From Gymnothorax reevesii (lineage: Eukaryota; Chordata; Actinopteri; Anguilliformes; Muraenidae): DNA of 64,000 bases. The position numbers and the translations under genes were made by a program. The number at the start of each line of letters is the position of its first letter. Position 1 is the stretch's first letter. Of this stretch, positions 33,952-45,830 are shown one piece after another. Where the stretch lies: the NCBI GenBank assembly GCA_029721435.1, contig CM056586.1:73490607-73554606 (forward strand). Reading direction: 5' to 3'. The notes below the pieces were generated by a model. That model saw nothing but the letters and a program-made list of their open reading frames with translations. It was not told the DNA's origin and searched no databases.

Positions 33952-35572
33952 CACACAGCGCCCTCCATAATTACCGGCACCCCTGGTTAAGATGTGTTAA
34001 AAGCCTTAAAATAAATTCAATTTTTATTGCAGAAGCATAGTCTCACACTGAAAATTTCTAGAAAAATGTAACCATCAACTCAAGTGAATTTTAAGGGGAA
34101 AAAAAATCCCTGACTTAGAAATAATTATTTTTCATAAAATCACCTGTTCCACAATTATTGGCACCCCTACCAATTCCTAGGAATTAAATGTAATTTAAGT
34201 ATTTCTGTCATTTCTACAGTAGGTTACAAAGTTGATCAGAGTATCTAGGAACATTTAATTAGTAAATCACCACTTCTTGTTTCCCTGGAGTATAAATATG
34301 ACATGACACGGAGGCCATTTCTCTTATCCACTCTTCAACATGGGAAAGACAAAGGAACACACCATTCAAGTAAGGCAGATGTGTCGACTTTCACAAGTCA
34401 GGCAATGGCTACAAGAAAATAGCCACTCGCCTGCATCTGCCCATATCTACTGTCAGAGGAATCATTAAGAAGTTTAAAACAACTGTAACAGTGGTAAACA
34501 AGCCTGGACGAGGACACAAGGTTATTTTGCCACCACACACAGTGAGGAGGATGGTAAGAGAAATAAAAAGTTCTCCAAAGCTCACTGTTAAAGAATTGCA
34601 ACAAATAGTAGCATCTTGGGGTCACAAAGTCTCCAAAACAACCATCAGGCGCCATCTACATGCCAACAAGCTGTTTGGGAGGAATGCACGGAAAAAACCT
34701 TTTATCACTCACACTTAAAAAATCAAAGTCTGGAGTTTGCCAAGCGGTACTGGGATTTCAACTGGGACCGTGTGCTTTGGTCAGATGAGACCAAGATAGA
34801 GCTTTTTGGCTACAAACACTCGAAGTGGGTCTGGCGGAACACAAAAGATGAGTATGCAGAAAAGCACCTCATGCCCACTGTGAAGTATGGGGGAGGATCG
34901 GTGATGCTGTGGGCCTGTTCCTCTTCCAGAGGCCCTGGGAACCTTGTTAGGGTCCATGGCATCATGAACGCTTTGAAATACCAGAACATTTTACTTCAAA
35001 ATCTGGTGGCCTCTGCCCGAAAGCTTAAGATGGGTTGTGACTGGGTCTTTCAGCTAGATAATGACCCTCAACATGTGGCCAAATCTACACAGAAATGGTT
35101 CACCAGACACAAAATCAAGCTACTCCCATGGCCATCTCAGTCCCCAGACCTCAACCCCACTGAAAACCTGTGGAGTGAGCTGAAGAGGAGAGTGCAGAGA
35201 AGAGGACCCAGGTCGCTGGATGATTTAGAGAGATTGTGCAAAGAGGAATGGTCGAAGATCCCTCTTTCTGTATTCTCCCATCTTGTGAAACATTATAGGA
35301 GAAGATTAGATGCTGTTTTGTTGGCAAAAGGGAGTTGTGCAAAGTATTAACATCAGGGGTGCTAATAATTGTGGCACACATGATTTGATGTAAAAGAATT
35401 ATTTCCTAATGTGGGATTTTTTTTCCCATTGAATAAATGCACTTGAATTAAAGGTTGTATTTTCCTCTTTTTTTCCTTGTGGTCCTATATTATTTAGAAA
35501 AAAACTGAATTTATTAGAAGCTAAAGAACACATCTTAACCAGGGGTGCCAATAATTATTGAGGGCGATGCAC
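33952..35572 (+). mobile_element. Tc1-like element, near full length
   Basis: 1621 bp with TA at 33950-33951 and 35573-35574. Inverted ends CGCCCTCCATAATTA then GGCACCCCTGGTTAAGATGT, and on the right, as reverse complement, CGCCCTCAATAATTATTGGC continuing into the same ACCCCTGGTTAAGATGTG. A length of 1.6 kb and one transposase region are usual for Tc1-like elements. This family differs from the neighbour at 32644. Confidence 0.85.
34340..35350 (+). pseudogene. Tc1-like transposase broken by two frameshifts
   Basis: ATG at 34340 opens MGKTKEH, then the frame is lost within about 30 bases. From roughly 34395 a second frame carries both helix-turn-helix parts (ATRLHLPISTVRGIIKKF; LTVKELQQIVASWGHKVS) and ends in ITHT at 34718. 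The catalytic part is in a third stretch, 34720-35350: VLWSDETKIELFG, VFQLDNDPQHVAKS and PDLNPTENLWSELKRRV supply the two Asp and the Glu of the DD34E site, and the C-terminus ends GSCAKY. The catalytic domain is otherwise uninterrupted for about 210 codons, so the copy is only moderately old. Confidence 0.85.
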
Positions 35573-35853
35573 TACATTTTGGCCAAAGCTTATCCAGGGC
35601 TAAATAAAGAAACTGATTTCAGTCCTTTTTGGAAGTGTCTCTGAGTGAAGTCTGGTGCTGTTGCCGTAAATATATAAATGGATATTTTTCCCCTTGAAAC
35701 ATTTCTGTCCGTACAGTAATGTTTTCTTGTACACTTATTTTGTTCTTTTTTAATTTTTTCCCCCTCTTTGCATCCTATAGAGCCATCTAGTGGTCATACT
35801 TTGCACTTGTCACCTGTGGGTTTATTGGGTCCTTTCTCAGGTGCTTGTGATAG
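35573..35853. other. Unrecognised DNA between Tc1-like elements
   Basis: Nothing recognised. Confidence 0.4.
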
Positions 35854-35915
35854 TATACTGCTCAAAAAAATAAAGGGAACACTTGGAGTTATATCGTGTT
35901 GTTTAAGTGTTATAT
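35854..35915 (+). repeat. Foldback derivative of the 51219-type Tc1 end
   Basis: CTGCTCAAAAAAATAAAGGG and AACACTT match the left end of the 51219 element. They are followed at once by GGAGTTATATCGTGTTGTTT and AAGTGTT, the reverse complement of bases 23-52 of that same end with a few substitutions. The two halves share ACTT at the joint. It therefore looks like an internally deleted, inverted-end product, not a simple truncation. Confidence 0.6.
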
Positions 35916-36955
35916 TTACTGGAGGGAAAACTGCATATGGAAGGTCACTCTTTGAAGAAGGTCCTTTGTGCCACTATTCACTCAGCATCTTGTGTACCTG
36001 CATTGTCCGTGCTTTGGCATTTTCACCATGAAATATCCAACTGAATAAAGGATTAATTTATTTATTTTTTGTTAGAGTACTTTGGACCTTGAACTTCTGT
36101 GTTCCCCACAAAGGCGCACCGTCATTACACTTTGTTTGAACTTCTGAGCACCCTGGACTTCTTTTTTTCATGAGCTTACTTTAGTAAGTAGGAAGGAACT
36201 AATGAAGTGATTTTTTTTTCAGTTTATCTTTCTGTGGTCTTGTCATTCAAGCAGGCGAATATGAGCGCGCTCATGAAAAGGTGTTGTCGGTAAAATTATC
36301 AGTGAGATCGGTGTGCCTGTTTCCTGGAACACAACTACTGAAGGAGCAAATTTGGAGAGATGGAAATGCAAGATGGCTGCAAACATGCTCAAAATTTAGT
36401 TACATAGCCATCGCTCTGTCCATCTGTCTGTCCGGCTCTCTGTCTGAAAATAGAACAGGACTTGAAGCAAAATGATGAGACAAATTTGAATTCTCTTTTG
36501 TAAGTGAGTCCTGGCCAGGCCAGCAGCACAAAATGATTCGTTTAAAAGGCCAAACGACAGACGTAAAACAGGAAAAAAAAAAAAGACTGTAAAAATTTGA
36601 CATTAATGAAAAACAAGTCCCTTAAAACAAATGGTACATTACATCAATCAATGATTTATTGCTATTTAATATGACATGTTATGTTCACATTCTGGGTCAT
36701 GTCCCGCTCTGCCATTGGATCCTCCTCGTGTCTGTGTTCCCGTCGACATCATGTCCTGTCTCATGCAGACACTGCTTCTTCGCCGCTAGTTGGCTGCAGT
36801 ATTTCCTTATTCCTTCAGCACTGTTCTGGCTTCAGGTCTGTCTGAGCTTAATGTCAATTAAATGTTTTTAGTTACTAACAGTTACTAACGTTCACGGGGG
36901 TGTTTTTCTTAGATAAGCACTTTTACTAACATTACTAATTTAGGTAGGGTGTTAA
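35916..36955. other. Unrecognised non-coding DNA
   Basis: No gene or clear repeat recognised. Confidence 0.35.
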
Positions 36956-37595
36956 TTGTCATGATTTCCCGTTTCGTTACGATTTCAGATCTTGCTTCAC
37001 TTTGCGGCGTAACTTTTTCACACTTCCTTCAATCTCTTACTTTATTGGTACTTAGCTGAGCAGGTCCATTCTCTTAATGGGCTTGTTATGTCATCAAGCC
37101 TTCGTCCAATGTCTTCCCCCCATGCTTTGCTCCGTCCCTGTTCTGCCCCGGTGTTTCCCGACCCCTCATCCAGCCGTGTTCCTTTATGTTCTGTGGAGGC
37201 ATTCCGGTCGGCAGTCGGTCTGTTGTGTTGCCCTAAGGCAGGGGTGTCCAAGCTTATCCAGAAAGGGCAGGTGTGGGAGCTGGTTTTTGTTAGAGCCCAA
37301 CACTAAAACACCTGATTCTACCCACCAAGGTCCTGATTGAAACCCCTGATTAGTTAATTAGTGGAATCAGGTGCAGTAGCACTGCTGGCTGGGACAAAAG
37401 CCTGCACCCTCACTGGCCCTTTATGGATCAGATTGGACACCCCTGCCCTAAGGCCATGTTTGTGTGTTGTGTAGCTTGTCTCCAAGCCTGTTCCATGCTG
37501 CATATTTCATGTTCCTGTTCAAGTATATTCTGTGTTTAATAAATGTCTTTGCTGGATTCAAGTCTCGCTATTGGTGTCCCTCCGCAAAATGTAAC
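36956..37595 (+). repeat. LTR-like segment carrying a hAT MITE
   Basis: Starts TGTCATGATTTCCCG and ends near AAAATGTAACA, with AATAAA at about 37538. Start, polyadenylation signal and CA end fit a solo LTR of about 430 bp once the MITE at 37239-37445 is removed. I found no target duplication, so this is tentative. Confidence 0.35.
37239..37445. mobile_element. hAT-type MITE, 207 bp, with exact 8-bp duplication
   Basis: Ends CAGGGGTGTCCAA and TTGGACACCCCTG form an exact 13-bp inverted pair. CCCTAAGG lies directly outside both (37231-37238 and 37446-37453). It has no coding capacity, so transposition would have needed a hAT transposase made elsewhere. The exact duplication suggests a fairly recent event. 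Confidence 0.92.
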
Positions 37596-37820
37596 AACAT
37601 GAGCATTCAGTGGTCAAATAATCCTTAATCCTGTTTTTGTAATCTTCTATACTAATAAAGTAAACTAATTTAAGGCGACTGTAAAGCACTTTCACTAAAG
37701 ACGGTGTGGATTTGAGGAATAAAATACATAATTAAAATACATAATACATAATGCAACATGATGCATGGATTCAATCACTTTCAGAAGGTGAGCTTGCATG
37801 TGTGTATAAAATTTCTCATG
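37454..37820. other. Remainder of LTR-like segment and unrecognised DNA
   Basis: Nothing beyond the LTR-like tail is recognised. Confidence 0.35.
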
Positions 37821-37828
37821 TAATCAAC

Positions 37829-39561
37829 TAGGCCCGCCGACAGGGGGGGACAAACGGGTATCTTGTCCCGGGCCCAGGGAGGAGGGGGGCCCAGAACTGG
37901 GCCCTCATGAAATTGTGGAATAATTATTCTATTTAATATCAAAATATGCCTATTTGTGGAAGAAATGTATATTATTTGCATTAAATATATGATTTCTAAT
38001 TGTTTTTACCTTTACTGTCCTTGAAATAGGGATCAAGAACCCCCTGCCACTCCCAACACAAAAATGGTTTGGCCTGTGAACAAAAATGCGACGTCATTTG
38101 ATTTGCGCTTCAGTCTGCCGACGTCAGGGGCACAAAAAAGCAATTAAAAAGAAAAAGAGAAGAAGAAACCAGGAGCCTTAGGGATTCACTAAATAAATAT
38201 TTTAAAAAGGTTCTTCTGATGATGCAGGTACGAGTAAAGGCAGGGCAGAGCCAGGTAAGACAGAGCAGCCACCGTTTTCCAGCCCCGTTACGTCACCCGG
38301 TCCAGCTTTTCTTGCCCCCCCGCCAGGCTAAGCGTCACGTGTTTATTTATTTTACTGTAAATAGGTTTTTATGCACCAAAATAGGGCCCTATGATTCAGT
38401 GACGTGCGGTGCAGGTTAGTTTGGTGAGGCAGAAACCTCCCCTTTGCTCGATTAGCAATTAATTAAATGTTTAAAGGATATACAGAATTACCGAGAGCCG
38501 AGAATTTTTCCTAATTGATTATTCAGATTTCCATCCTTGCAGTCACAAATTGCAGCGTATACGTGAATGTAGTCATTATCTCCTCTATCAGTATCAGGCT
38601 TCCTATAGGCTTGGTCTTAATTGATTGTCAATCATTAATAGTACTTGGGAACAGGTTCACAAAATCTTGTGATAAAAGTCTGTGTCACTGTCTCACCTCA
38701 CCGCACGTCTCAGGCCTCCTGTAAGCAAAATCTCGCAAATCTGCAGTTTCGTGAGCATTTCAAGTTCGATATACTGAGTAATAACGCCGCAGAAATTTAA
38801 ACTGCCCGTCATTTTGCCAAATAGTCTTACTAAACTAGTTAAATTTAAGTCAAGAGCGCATCAGCCAGACGGGACAACAAGCTATTTTATGTTTAAAATG
38901 TTCCGTTCCTTATCGCGCTGATAGGACCGGAGCATATAGGCTACTATGTAAAAAGACGGACGCAGCACTCCGGTCTGAAAAAAGCCCATACGGAAGTACC
39001 GTAAAATGGCATTCTATTTAATGGCCAGCAGATGGCAACGTCGGTGGTTGCTGAAAGAAGTTCAATGCTATAGAGGACTATGAGAAAATGACCCTACTTT
39101 CCCACCTAATTTTTCATTTAAATAATAATTTTTCACATTATCTTATGGTAGCTATAGCATGTTTTAAGTCTCCTTTGATATATCATAATGTTCATTTTTG
39201 TAAAGTATGGTCTCAAGTAGACGAGAATAAAGAATAAAGTCAGAATATGCCCTAGAGGCGTGGCTATCCTCTGGTCCTTGTCCGATACGGTCAGATCCAC
39301 CTCTCACGTCCCTCCCCGGATCTTGATTCTCGCTCTCGTCCAATAGAAATCACATCCGGTTTCAAAATGTCAACATGGCGCAATTCAAATTGCCAAAATC
39401 AAGGCTCCCTTTATGGTATGCTGAAACTAATTGGTGACGTCATGGTTGCTTTGTCCATCTTTATATACAGTCTATGGACCGGAGGTTGGGGTGAGTAGGT
39501 GGGGGCGGGGCCCATTCAGAGAATTTTGTTCCGGGCCCGGCCAAGGCTGTCAGCGGCCCTG
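37829..39561. mobile_element. hAT-like element with imperfect target duplication
   Basis: Left end TAGGCCCGCCGACAG and reverse complement of the right end CAGGGCCGCTGACAG match at 12 of 15 bases. Flanks TAATCAAC (37821-37828) and TCATCAAG (39562-39569) agree at 6 of 8, fitting an aged 8-bp duplication. Near 38120-38200 the plus strand carries lysine-rich codons (GAQKSN, KEKEKKK) of the kind found at the start of hAT transposases with a TTF-type zinc finger, but with stops. The right part, from about 38990, holds additional repeat DNA including CATCTTTATATACAGTCTAT. Confidence 0.65.
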
Positions 39562-39640
39562 TCATCAAGTGCTGATGTTGCTTGAATGAATTTTTTCCTC
39601 ACACCAACAGAAAAACATTGATGTATGTCTAACTTCACCC

Positions 39641-40860
39641 CAGAGGTTGCGATAACCGAATATTTTCCATCATTGACGGATTTTTTTTAACAATGACAGA
39701 AAATTTTGAAGGCCGTCCGTCATTTTGACAGAATATAATTCACACCCCCATCCAATTAGTGAGGGTGTCTAATTGTCTGGTGCATTGTCTTTGATCTGTA
39801 TGATCCTGTATTCCTCATATTTTTGTAATATGATCATTTCCTTTTCATTTGTAAAATATGCTGCTCTGCTGGCGGTAGATGATTGGTCATGTGCTACAAA
39901 CGCCGTCTCTGTTATGTGAACACGCAGATATCTCGGTCGGTAAAACCCCGGTTGACATAACGAGTTGATAAGCAGCTTCGTAGGACCTCTTAGCGACACT
40001 GCGGTTGTTAGGCTTAGTGAAGCCCAGCAATAACCGAAAGCATTTTTCATTTGCGCACTGTTACTGTGTGGGGGGAGAAATCATTTGTGATGTTTTATAA
40101 AGTTCATACAGCAGTAAGTTCCAAAATCCATGCAGTGAAGTATTAAACACAGTGAGCAATGTGTGTCTACATGAATCACTGACGGCATCAGCCAGAGATG
40201 CCAAGTCTCATCCATTCAGCGTGAGTCTCTCCTCTTAGTAACATTCCTGTGCCTTAATCAGCCATTATTCAATCAACGCGCACTGAAGAAATTCACTCAC
40301 AGAATTTAAGTCATTGTGCATTATGTTAATCAGTTTCATGTGCATTACGGTGGATTCCACCACTAATGACACGGAAATCGATTATGACTCAGAAATTCTC
40401 AGGCTTGTCTTTACTGAGGGAATGAAAGCAATGGAACTACATAAAGATGTTTCAAATGGTCAAACGATCATGAAACACATGCAGTGTTTCCAGTCACTGA
40501 GTAAAGAGAAGCAGGAGAAGTCCGGAGTCATAATCGCTTTCCATGTTACTTGTGATGAATCCACCTTTGCACAAGTGAAACTGAAACTTCAGTGCACAAG
40601 GGTTTTAATTCCGCGTGAGAATCTCATTAATAAGCTTTCACTGAATAATTGCGGACTACAGTGAATATGCCTAAAAAATGTCTGAGACCTACGCCAAATG
40701 CGTGAGACTTAGCATCTCTGATCAGCTAATGCGTAATCTATAAATTGTTCTGTTTATTTTATTTAAAATAAAAAGATTATTTAAAAAAATAAAATTACAA
40801 TGACAGAATTTTTATGTCCATCACATCGACGGACAATCAGAAAGTGTAACGCGACCTCTG
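39641..40860. mobile_element. hAT-type element with exact 8-bp target duplication
   Basis: 1220 bp. Left end CAGAGGTTGCGATAAC and reverse complement of the right end CAGAGGTCGCGTTACAC; inner TGACGG and ATGACAGAA(A/T)(A/T)TT blocks are also inverted. CTTCACCC borders both ends exactly (39633-39640 and 40861-40868). An open frame of 116 codons at 40314-40664 has no recognisable transposase motif, so the element is probably non-autonomous. Confidence 0.88.
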
Positions 40861-40868
40861 CTTCACCC

Positions 40869-43690
40869 GAAGTTTTTTGTACTACATTTGATATGATGCT
40901 TTAGAGGACGAGTTGTCCTCCAGTTAATAAAAAACCACACATATGTGTTAGTTGAGAGACATTCAATCACCTTATTATTTAAAGTAACAATCTGATATTC
41001 ACCAGCATTTGTCTTCTTAGACCCTGAGAAGCACATCATTTTGATTTTCACAGTCTGTACAAGTGCCAATTCACCAAGATTCCTCAGAAAAATGTACAAA
41101 GCATATTTTAGTACTGTTTTGAGAAATGGAGGGGACAATGACATTAATGTTTTCACTTTTGGTGAAATGCGACCATCACATGCATGAGCGTATTTTATGT
41201 TCTATGTCAATAGTCGAGTTTCCATTTCATATCAAGCGATTTTTTTGGCGAATTTTAGACAATTCACAGCAAAGGAAATGCGAATGACCTGCGTTTTCAT
41301 CAACCGGCTTGGAGCAAATAAACTCCGATGTCTTAAGCCAGGTTTTCCACAAGATAGCAATAAATCACTTGTAACCTGTGTACCATATATAAGCCCTACA
41401 GCAGGCTACAACAGTGGAAGGGGAGGTCAGAATTTGATCCAAAAAATGGACATTAAAACAGTGCAATGGAAACCTGACTGCCTCATGTACTGAATTAGAA
41501 GATGAACCGAGTTTTTTTTTCAACCGCGGGGAATTCGATCGCAGGATTGATACCTGGAAATTATATTTCATTCCATTGTCTAAATAAACTGTCGATAAAG
41601 CCAACGCCAGTGATGGTGGAAGGTCACCAGCAACACTGATGAAGTAATTTGCGGAAATTGTCGTTTGTCTCCGAACGTAGCAGAAATGGAAAATCGCAGG
41701 GCGCCAACCGAACACCGAAACGCCGGTTGGAATTACACCCTGGCTTTCGGAGGAGCCCCATTTTCCGGTGGGCACCACTATTAAACCAGGTCACATGCAC
41801 ATGCATAACTACGAGTGTGTAGCAGCCCGGTCATTAACGGGGTTACTGCGAACAATAGTGTACGGACACCAGTGTTAGCAGTTAATACCGCAGGTAATAT
41901 TTCACAGAGGCACAAGCGAACGTCAAATTTATGGGAAGAAAACAAGAACGACATTGGTCATCAGCTGGAAAGTAATTCCATATTCAACCAATATCAAATG
42001 AAATCAGCACCGTTTCGGCTCACCTTGATGTTTGGGTACCCAGAGAAGCATTCGGGTGTGTTGACTACATCCAGTCAAGAACATGTAGGGTTTACTTTCT
42101 AGTGCTGCTGTTCGCGGTAACAGCATTTAATACCAGCAGCCGTGTTACAGATGACATCAGGCTGCTCGAACATGCGCAACTTTCTCCTCTGCCGCGGTAC
42201 TTGGGTCACCTGAAACATCCGCAAACTTGTATTTTTGTGCAGCCACCTCACTAGAGCATTATTCACATAAAGCCAGGATATGATGATGACTTGAAAAAGC
42301 ACACGACGGGATGGACGAAAGCAGCAATATTTTACAATATTTACATATATTTGAAACAATGCTGCCATGTCCCCCAAATGGCCCAGCTGAACACTGTTGG
42401 CATAAACCCCATAAAATGACCAATTTACTGCACAGACAGCCTTATTTCTGCCATATATCCTATGTATAAAAACGACTCTGGACTGAAACAAAAGTCACTT
42501 ATCGGCCTACTTACCTATTTAAACGGCATCTGGCGAGCTTTGCGTAGAGCAAATTCCTCGACTTGTCTTGAAATGTAAGCAATACCCATGACAGTCATCA
42601 TTATTAAGGCCACCATCTTAGCTCGATCTGTCACCAGCTGGCTGCATCGGTGCTTGATGGAGGGTCGTCCGCGGTGCGGAAACTGCTTGTAAGGAAGCCG
42701 AATAAACTTAGTTTTTCGGCTTTGCTACCGGCTCCTCCTGCTCTTTATTTTCTTTTCTTTATTGACTACTGCTTTATGTTTGAATGGAAGCTTGAGAATT
42801 TGCTAGTAAGTCTGATCTTCACATTTCGCGCTCGAACTATCAGCTGTCACTCTGGTCACATGATCAAATCAAATACAGTCTTGACATTGGACACATTACC
42901 CAGCAGTCACTTTGATATATTTGCAAATCAGTGTGAAAGAAAAATTTTAAAAAAATCAAAGAAAATTGTTAATTGATATTTCTTAAAAAGTACGTAGATT
43001 AAGCATGTAGCTTTGTCATAAAATGCAATTAATTATTGTTTGTTGAAGACCCATGATAGAGAAAAATTTGCTTTTATAATGGTTTATATTTTACTGTGAA
43101 TCGGTTATAACAACCACTCTTATCATACGTTGGCTGATAGGAAATTATATTTAAAAATTTATATTTTACCTCTGATGACGCTACTTCTTAAATGCGATAG
43201 TCATTGTAATTATTTTAATTATAGAGTATAAGTTGTATCGACAAATCATCATTCTTAAGTAGACGGTATACAAATAGGACATATCCCGAATACGCAGCCC
43301 ATTTCAGGAACTAAACCAAGCTTGTGGGGGAAATATTCCCGATCAAATTGCAAGAATAGCTGTCTAATTTGACATCGGGCTTATTTCACAAACAGAAAGT
43401 AGCGCGCTAGTTTAAAACTTTGGTCTGATGAGAACATGCCTGTTGGCGACTCAGCTCTTTCTTGTCCTCATTCTGGCAGTTACTGCTGCTGAAATTCTGA
43501 GTCCGTTCGGGTCTATGCAACTGTGTTACTCTGGCTGATTTTTTTACAATGTTGCGATATGCATGCAGCCATTCCCCTTTCTATGCAGGCACATTTAGTG
43601 GTCGTTTGCGGTCTCTTTTATAAAATGATATGTATGACGATTTTAAAAAAAATTGAATAAAAAAAAAAAACAAACGCTGCAAGACAAAGT
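40869..43690. other. Unrecognised DNA with a possible MITE at 41205-41480
   Basis: No gene is supported. GAGTTTCCATTTCATATC near 41213 and GTGCAATGGAAACCTGACT near 41461 are opposed TTTCCAT/ATGGAAA ends about 265 bp apart, a pattern seen in ISL2EU-like MITEs; the inverted match is short. The rest shows nothing I recognise. Confidence 0.3.
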
Positions 43691-43753
43691 GGGGGGGGGG
43701 GGGGGGGGGTATTTATGCAGATGACACACATAATGGTGTCATCTGCATAAATA
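43691..43753. repeat. G19 tract followed by an exact 18-bp palindrome
   Basis: Nineteen consecutive G at 43691-43709. Immediately after, TATTTATGCAGATGACAC (43710-43727) and its exact reverse complement (43736-43753) flank an 8-base loop. Both arms spell the reverse-transcriptase motif YADDT when read outward in their own strand, since the right arm is the end of the LINE fragment described next. Confidence 0.9.
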
Positions 43754-44010
43754 TGAAATTTTGTATCAGTCACATTGTAGCCTAAATTCATGAAATAAAT
43801 CGTAAATGAAATAGGACCTAAATGGACCCTTGTGGGACACCATTTTGTCTATTTAAAAAGCTATAAAATTATCCATCAACTTGAACACATCGTTTTCCAC
43901 CACTCATGTAGTTTTAAAACCACTGAATAGAATTTCAAGATAGCCCCTCTGTTACAAAACAAAGTGGTCAACTGTGTCAAAAGCTTTTGGCAGATCTGGA
44001 TGTGCAGCAC
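43713..44010 (-). pseudogene. LINE reverse-transcriptase fragment ending at YADD
   Basis: On the minus strand, from 44000 downward: DLPKAFDTVDHF; then a region with stops containing NYMSGGKRCVQVDG; NGVPQGSI; then, after a one-base loss, GPISFTIYFMNLG and HIYADDTIM. These are RT motifs in correct order for an L2/CR1-like LINE. The sequence stops just past YADDT at the palindrome. It is inactive. Confidence 0.75.
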
Positions 44011-44604
44011 AATATTCAATAGCACATTACTTGGATATTCAGCTACTGATAGTTCAAAGAGTACTTGTAATGTTTCAACAACAGTTGAACATAAGTTAAA
44101 TATTAATTGAGCATTAGTTGAACATTAGCATGTGCAGCACATTAACACAATCGTCCTCTAATTGTTGAATATTTGTATGTACACTGAACATTTGTATAGC
44201 ATAGGTTGAGTGAGTAGTTCAAGTTTGACTAAACTATTCTGATAAAATGTTGGTATCCTGATGAATGGTCATATACTTTGTTGATAATGTGAACATCTAC
44301 TGACAAAGTGAAGCATTTGAATTGTTGAATCTCAACTTATAACTTATTGAAACGCTACAAATACTCTATCAATATGCTAATGAATCGTCATTTATACTTT
44401 GTTGGTAATCTGCTGAACATCTACTGGCAAAGTGAAACAGTTGAATTGTTGAATATTCACTTAACAAGCTGTTGAAATGTTACAAATACTTTGTGAACTA
44501 TTTGTGTCTGAATATCCTAGTGAAGTGTTAGCCAGTATTCCTCTGAACCACATGCACTTATGATATCATTTAAAGCCTTTATGTTGTGATTCTGCACTCT
44601 GCCT
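44011..44604. other. Unrecognised AT-rich DNA
   Basis: A diverged internal similarity, with TTGTTGATAATGTGAACATC near 44279 and TTGTTGGTAATCTGCTGAAC near 44399, suggests two copies of a roughly 120-bp unit. Nothing else recognised. Confidence 0.35.
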
Positions 44605-45830
44605 GTCATGTTTAAGTTCTGTGCCTGGCTTAGCCATGTATGCTTTCTGTGTTTAGTGACCACTGCCTGCCCTTTGACCGTTCTTGGGATAACGTATTGT
44701 GTTTTGGTGAGTTAGATTCTCGTTTATTATTTTTCATGTTCACAGTTATTTTCAGCCATGCCATGTTTTCATTTCCTTGTATTGCACTACGTTTAACCAG
44801 TCTTGTCTTGTGTAGGTCTTTGCTCACGGTCCCTAGTCTTGCGTGCCGCTCATTCGGGTGATTTATTGGTTTCTGGGTTTTCAATCTTCCTTCATTATCT
44901 CGTGTGCTTCCTTCCTCTCTCTTTTACTATCTACTAACCCTACTAACAGTTTATTATTTTTGATAGATTACTAACCAAGATTAACATTGTATATTTCTAC
45001 TAACTGACTAACTTGCACTTGGGATTGTACAGCTGCACATACTAATAGACTAACAATCTCTCAGCATTCGCCCAATCTGTATCTCCGCCCTCCTTGCCTA
45101 TCCCTAATTATCTCTGCTGCAAGTTTCTGTGGATTTCCACTTATACTTTGTGCTTTCCTTTTCTTTTATCTTGGCACTTTAGTACTCCTTAACCAGAGCT
45201 GTTGTTTTGTACTTAGGTTTGTCTTGTGATCCCTGTCTGCGTTTTGGCTTCAGCCAAATTCATGTAATTAGTTTATTCCTCATGTGTCTCTCCCTGATCA
45301 TTGTTACCATTGATTGCACCTGCTCTCCCTGGTCATGTGTTTACCCCAGATGTGTATATAAGATGCCTGTTTGGTTCACTTTCTTGTCAGATCGTTCTCC
45401 CTAGTTTTCTTGTGCTACGTTTCTCGCCTCGATTTCTCAGTGTTTATCTTTCTGACTGGATTGCCCAACTTTTGACTTTTGCCTTTGTGTTTTTGGATTA
45501 CTGTTGTATCTGTGTGTTTCGACCATTTTTCTGCGGGACTACGAGATTTCTGTTTGCTGCCCTGGTAACGATTCGGATTACGTCCTGTGGATTCTGGCTA
45601 GTATCTCTGAAAGTACTACTCCTGTTAACCAGACCCATTTCTGTCCGACTACGATTACTGTGATTGCTGCCCTGGTTTTTGATTCTATTTTTGCCCAACT
45701 GGATTACGGATTTTGGATTGTGGACTTTGTACTGTTGCCTTTCGCTCTGCGGGGGTCATCCCCCTTTTTCAATAAAACAAGCTCTACTGCACTTCCTGGT
45801 TCTCGCATCTGGTTCCTGATCGTATTTCAA
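44605..45830 (+). repeat. LTR-like segment with TATA box and polyadenylation signal
   Basis: The stretch opens near CTGTCATGTTTAAGTTC. It contains TGTATATAAGATGCC at about 45353-45367, a good TATA box, then a C/T-rich transcribed-looking region and CAATAAAACAAGC at about 45769. This order (promoter, leader, AATAAA) is that of an LTR. No partner LTR or coding domain lies nearby, so a solo LTR, perhaps a composite of two, is the best guess. Confidence 0.4.

Noticed and set aside
40314..40664. 116-codon open frame as a host protein
   Set aside because: It lies wholly within the hAT-type element 39641-40860, has no recognisable domain and no sign of splicing.
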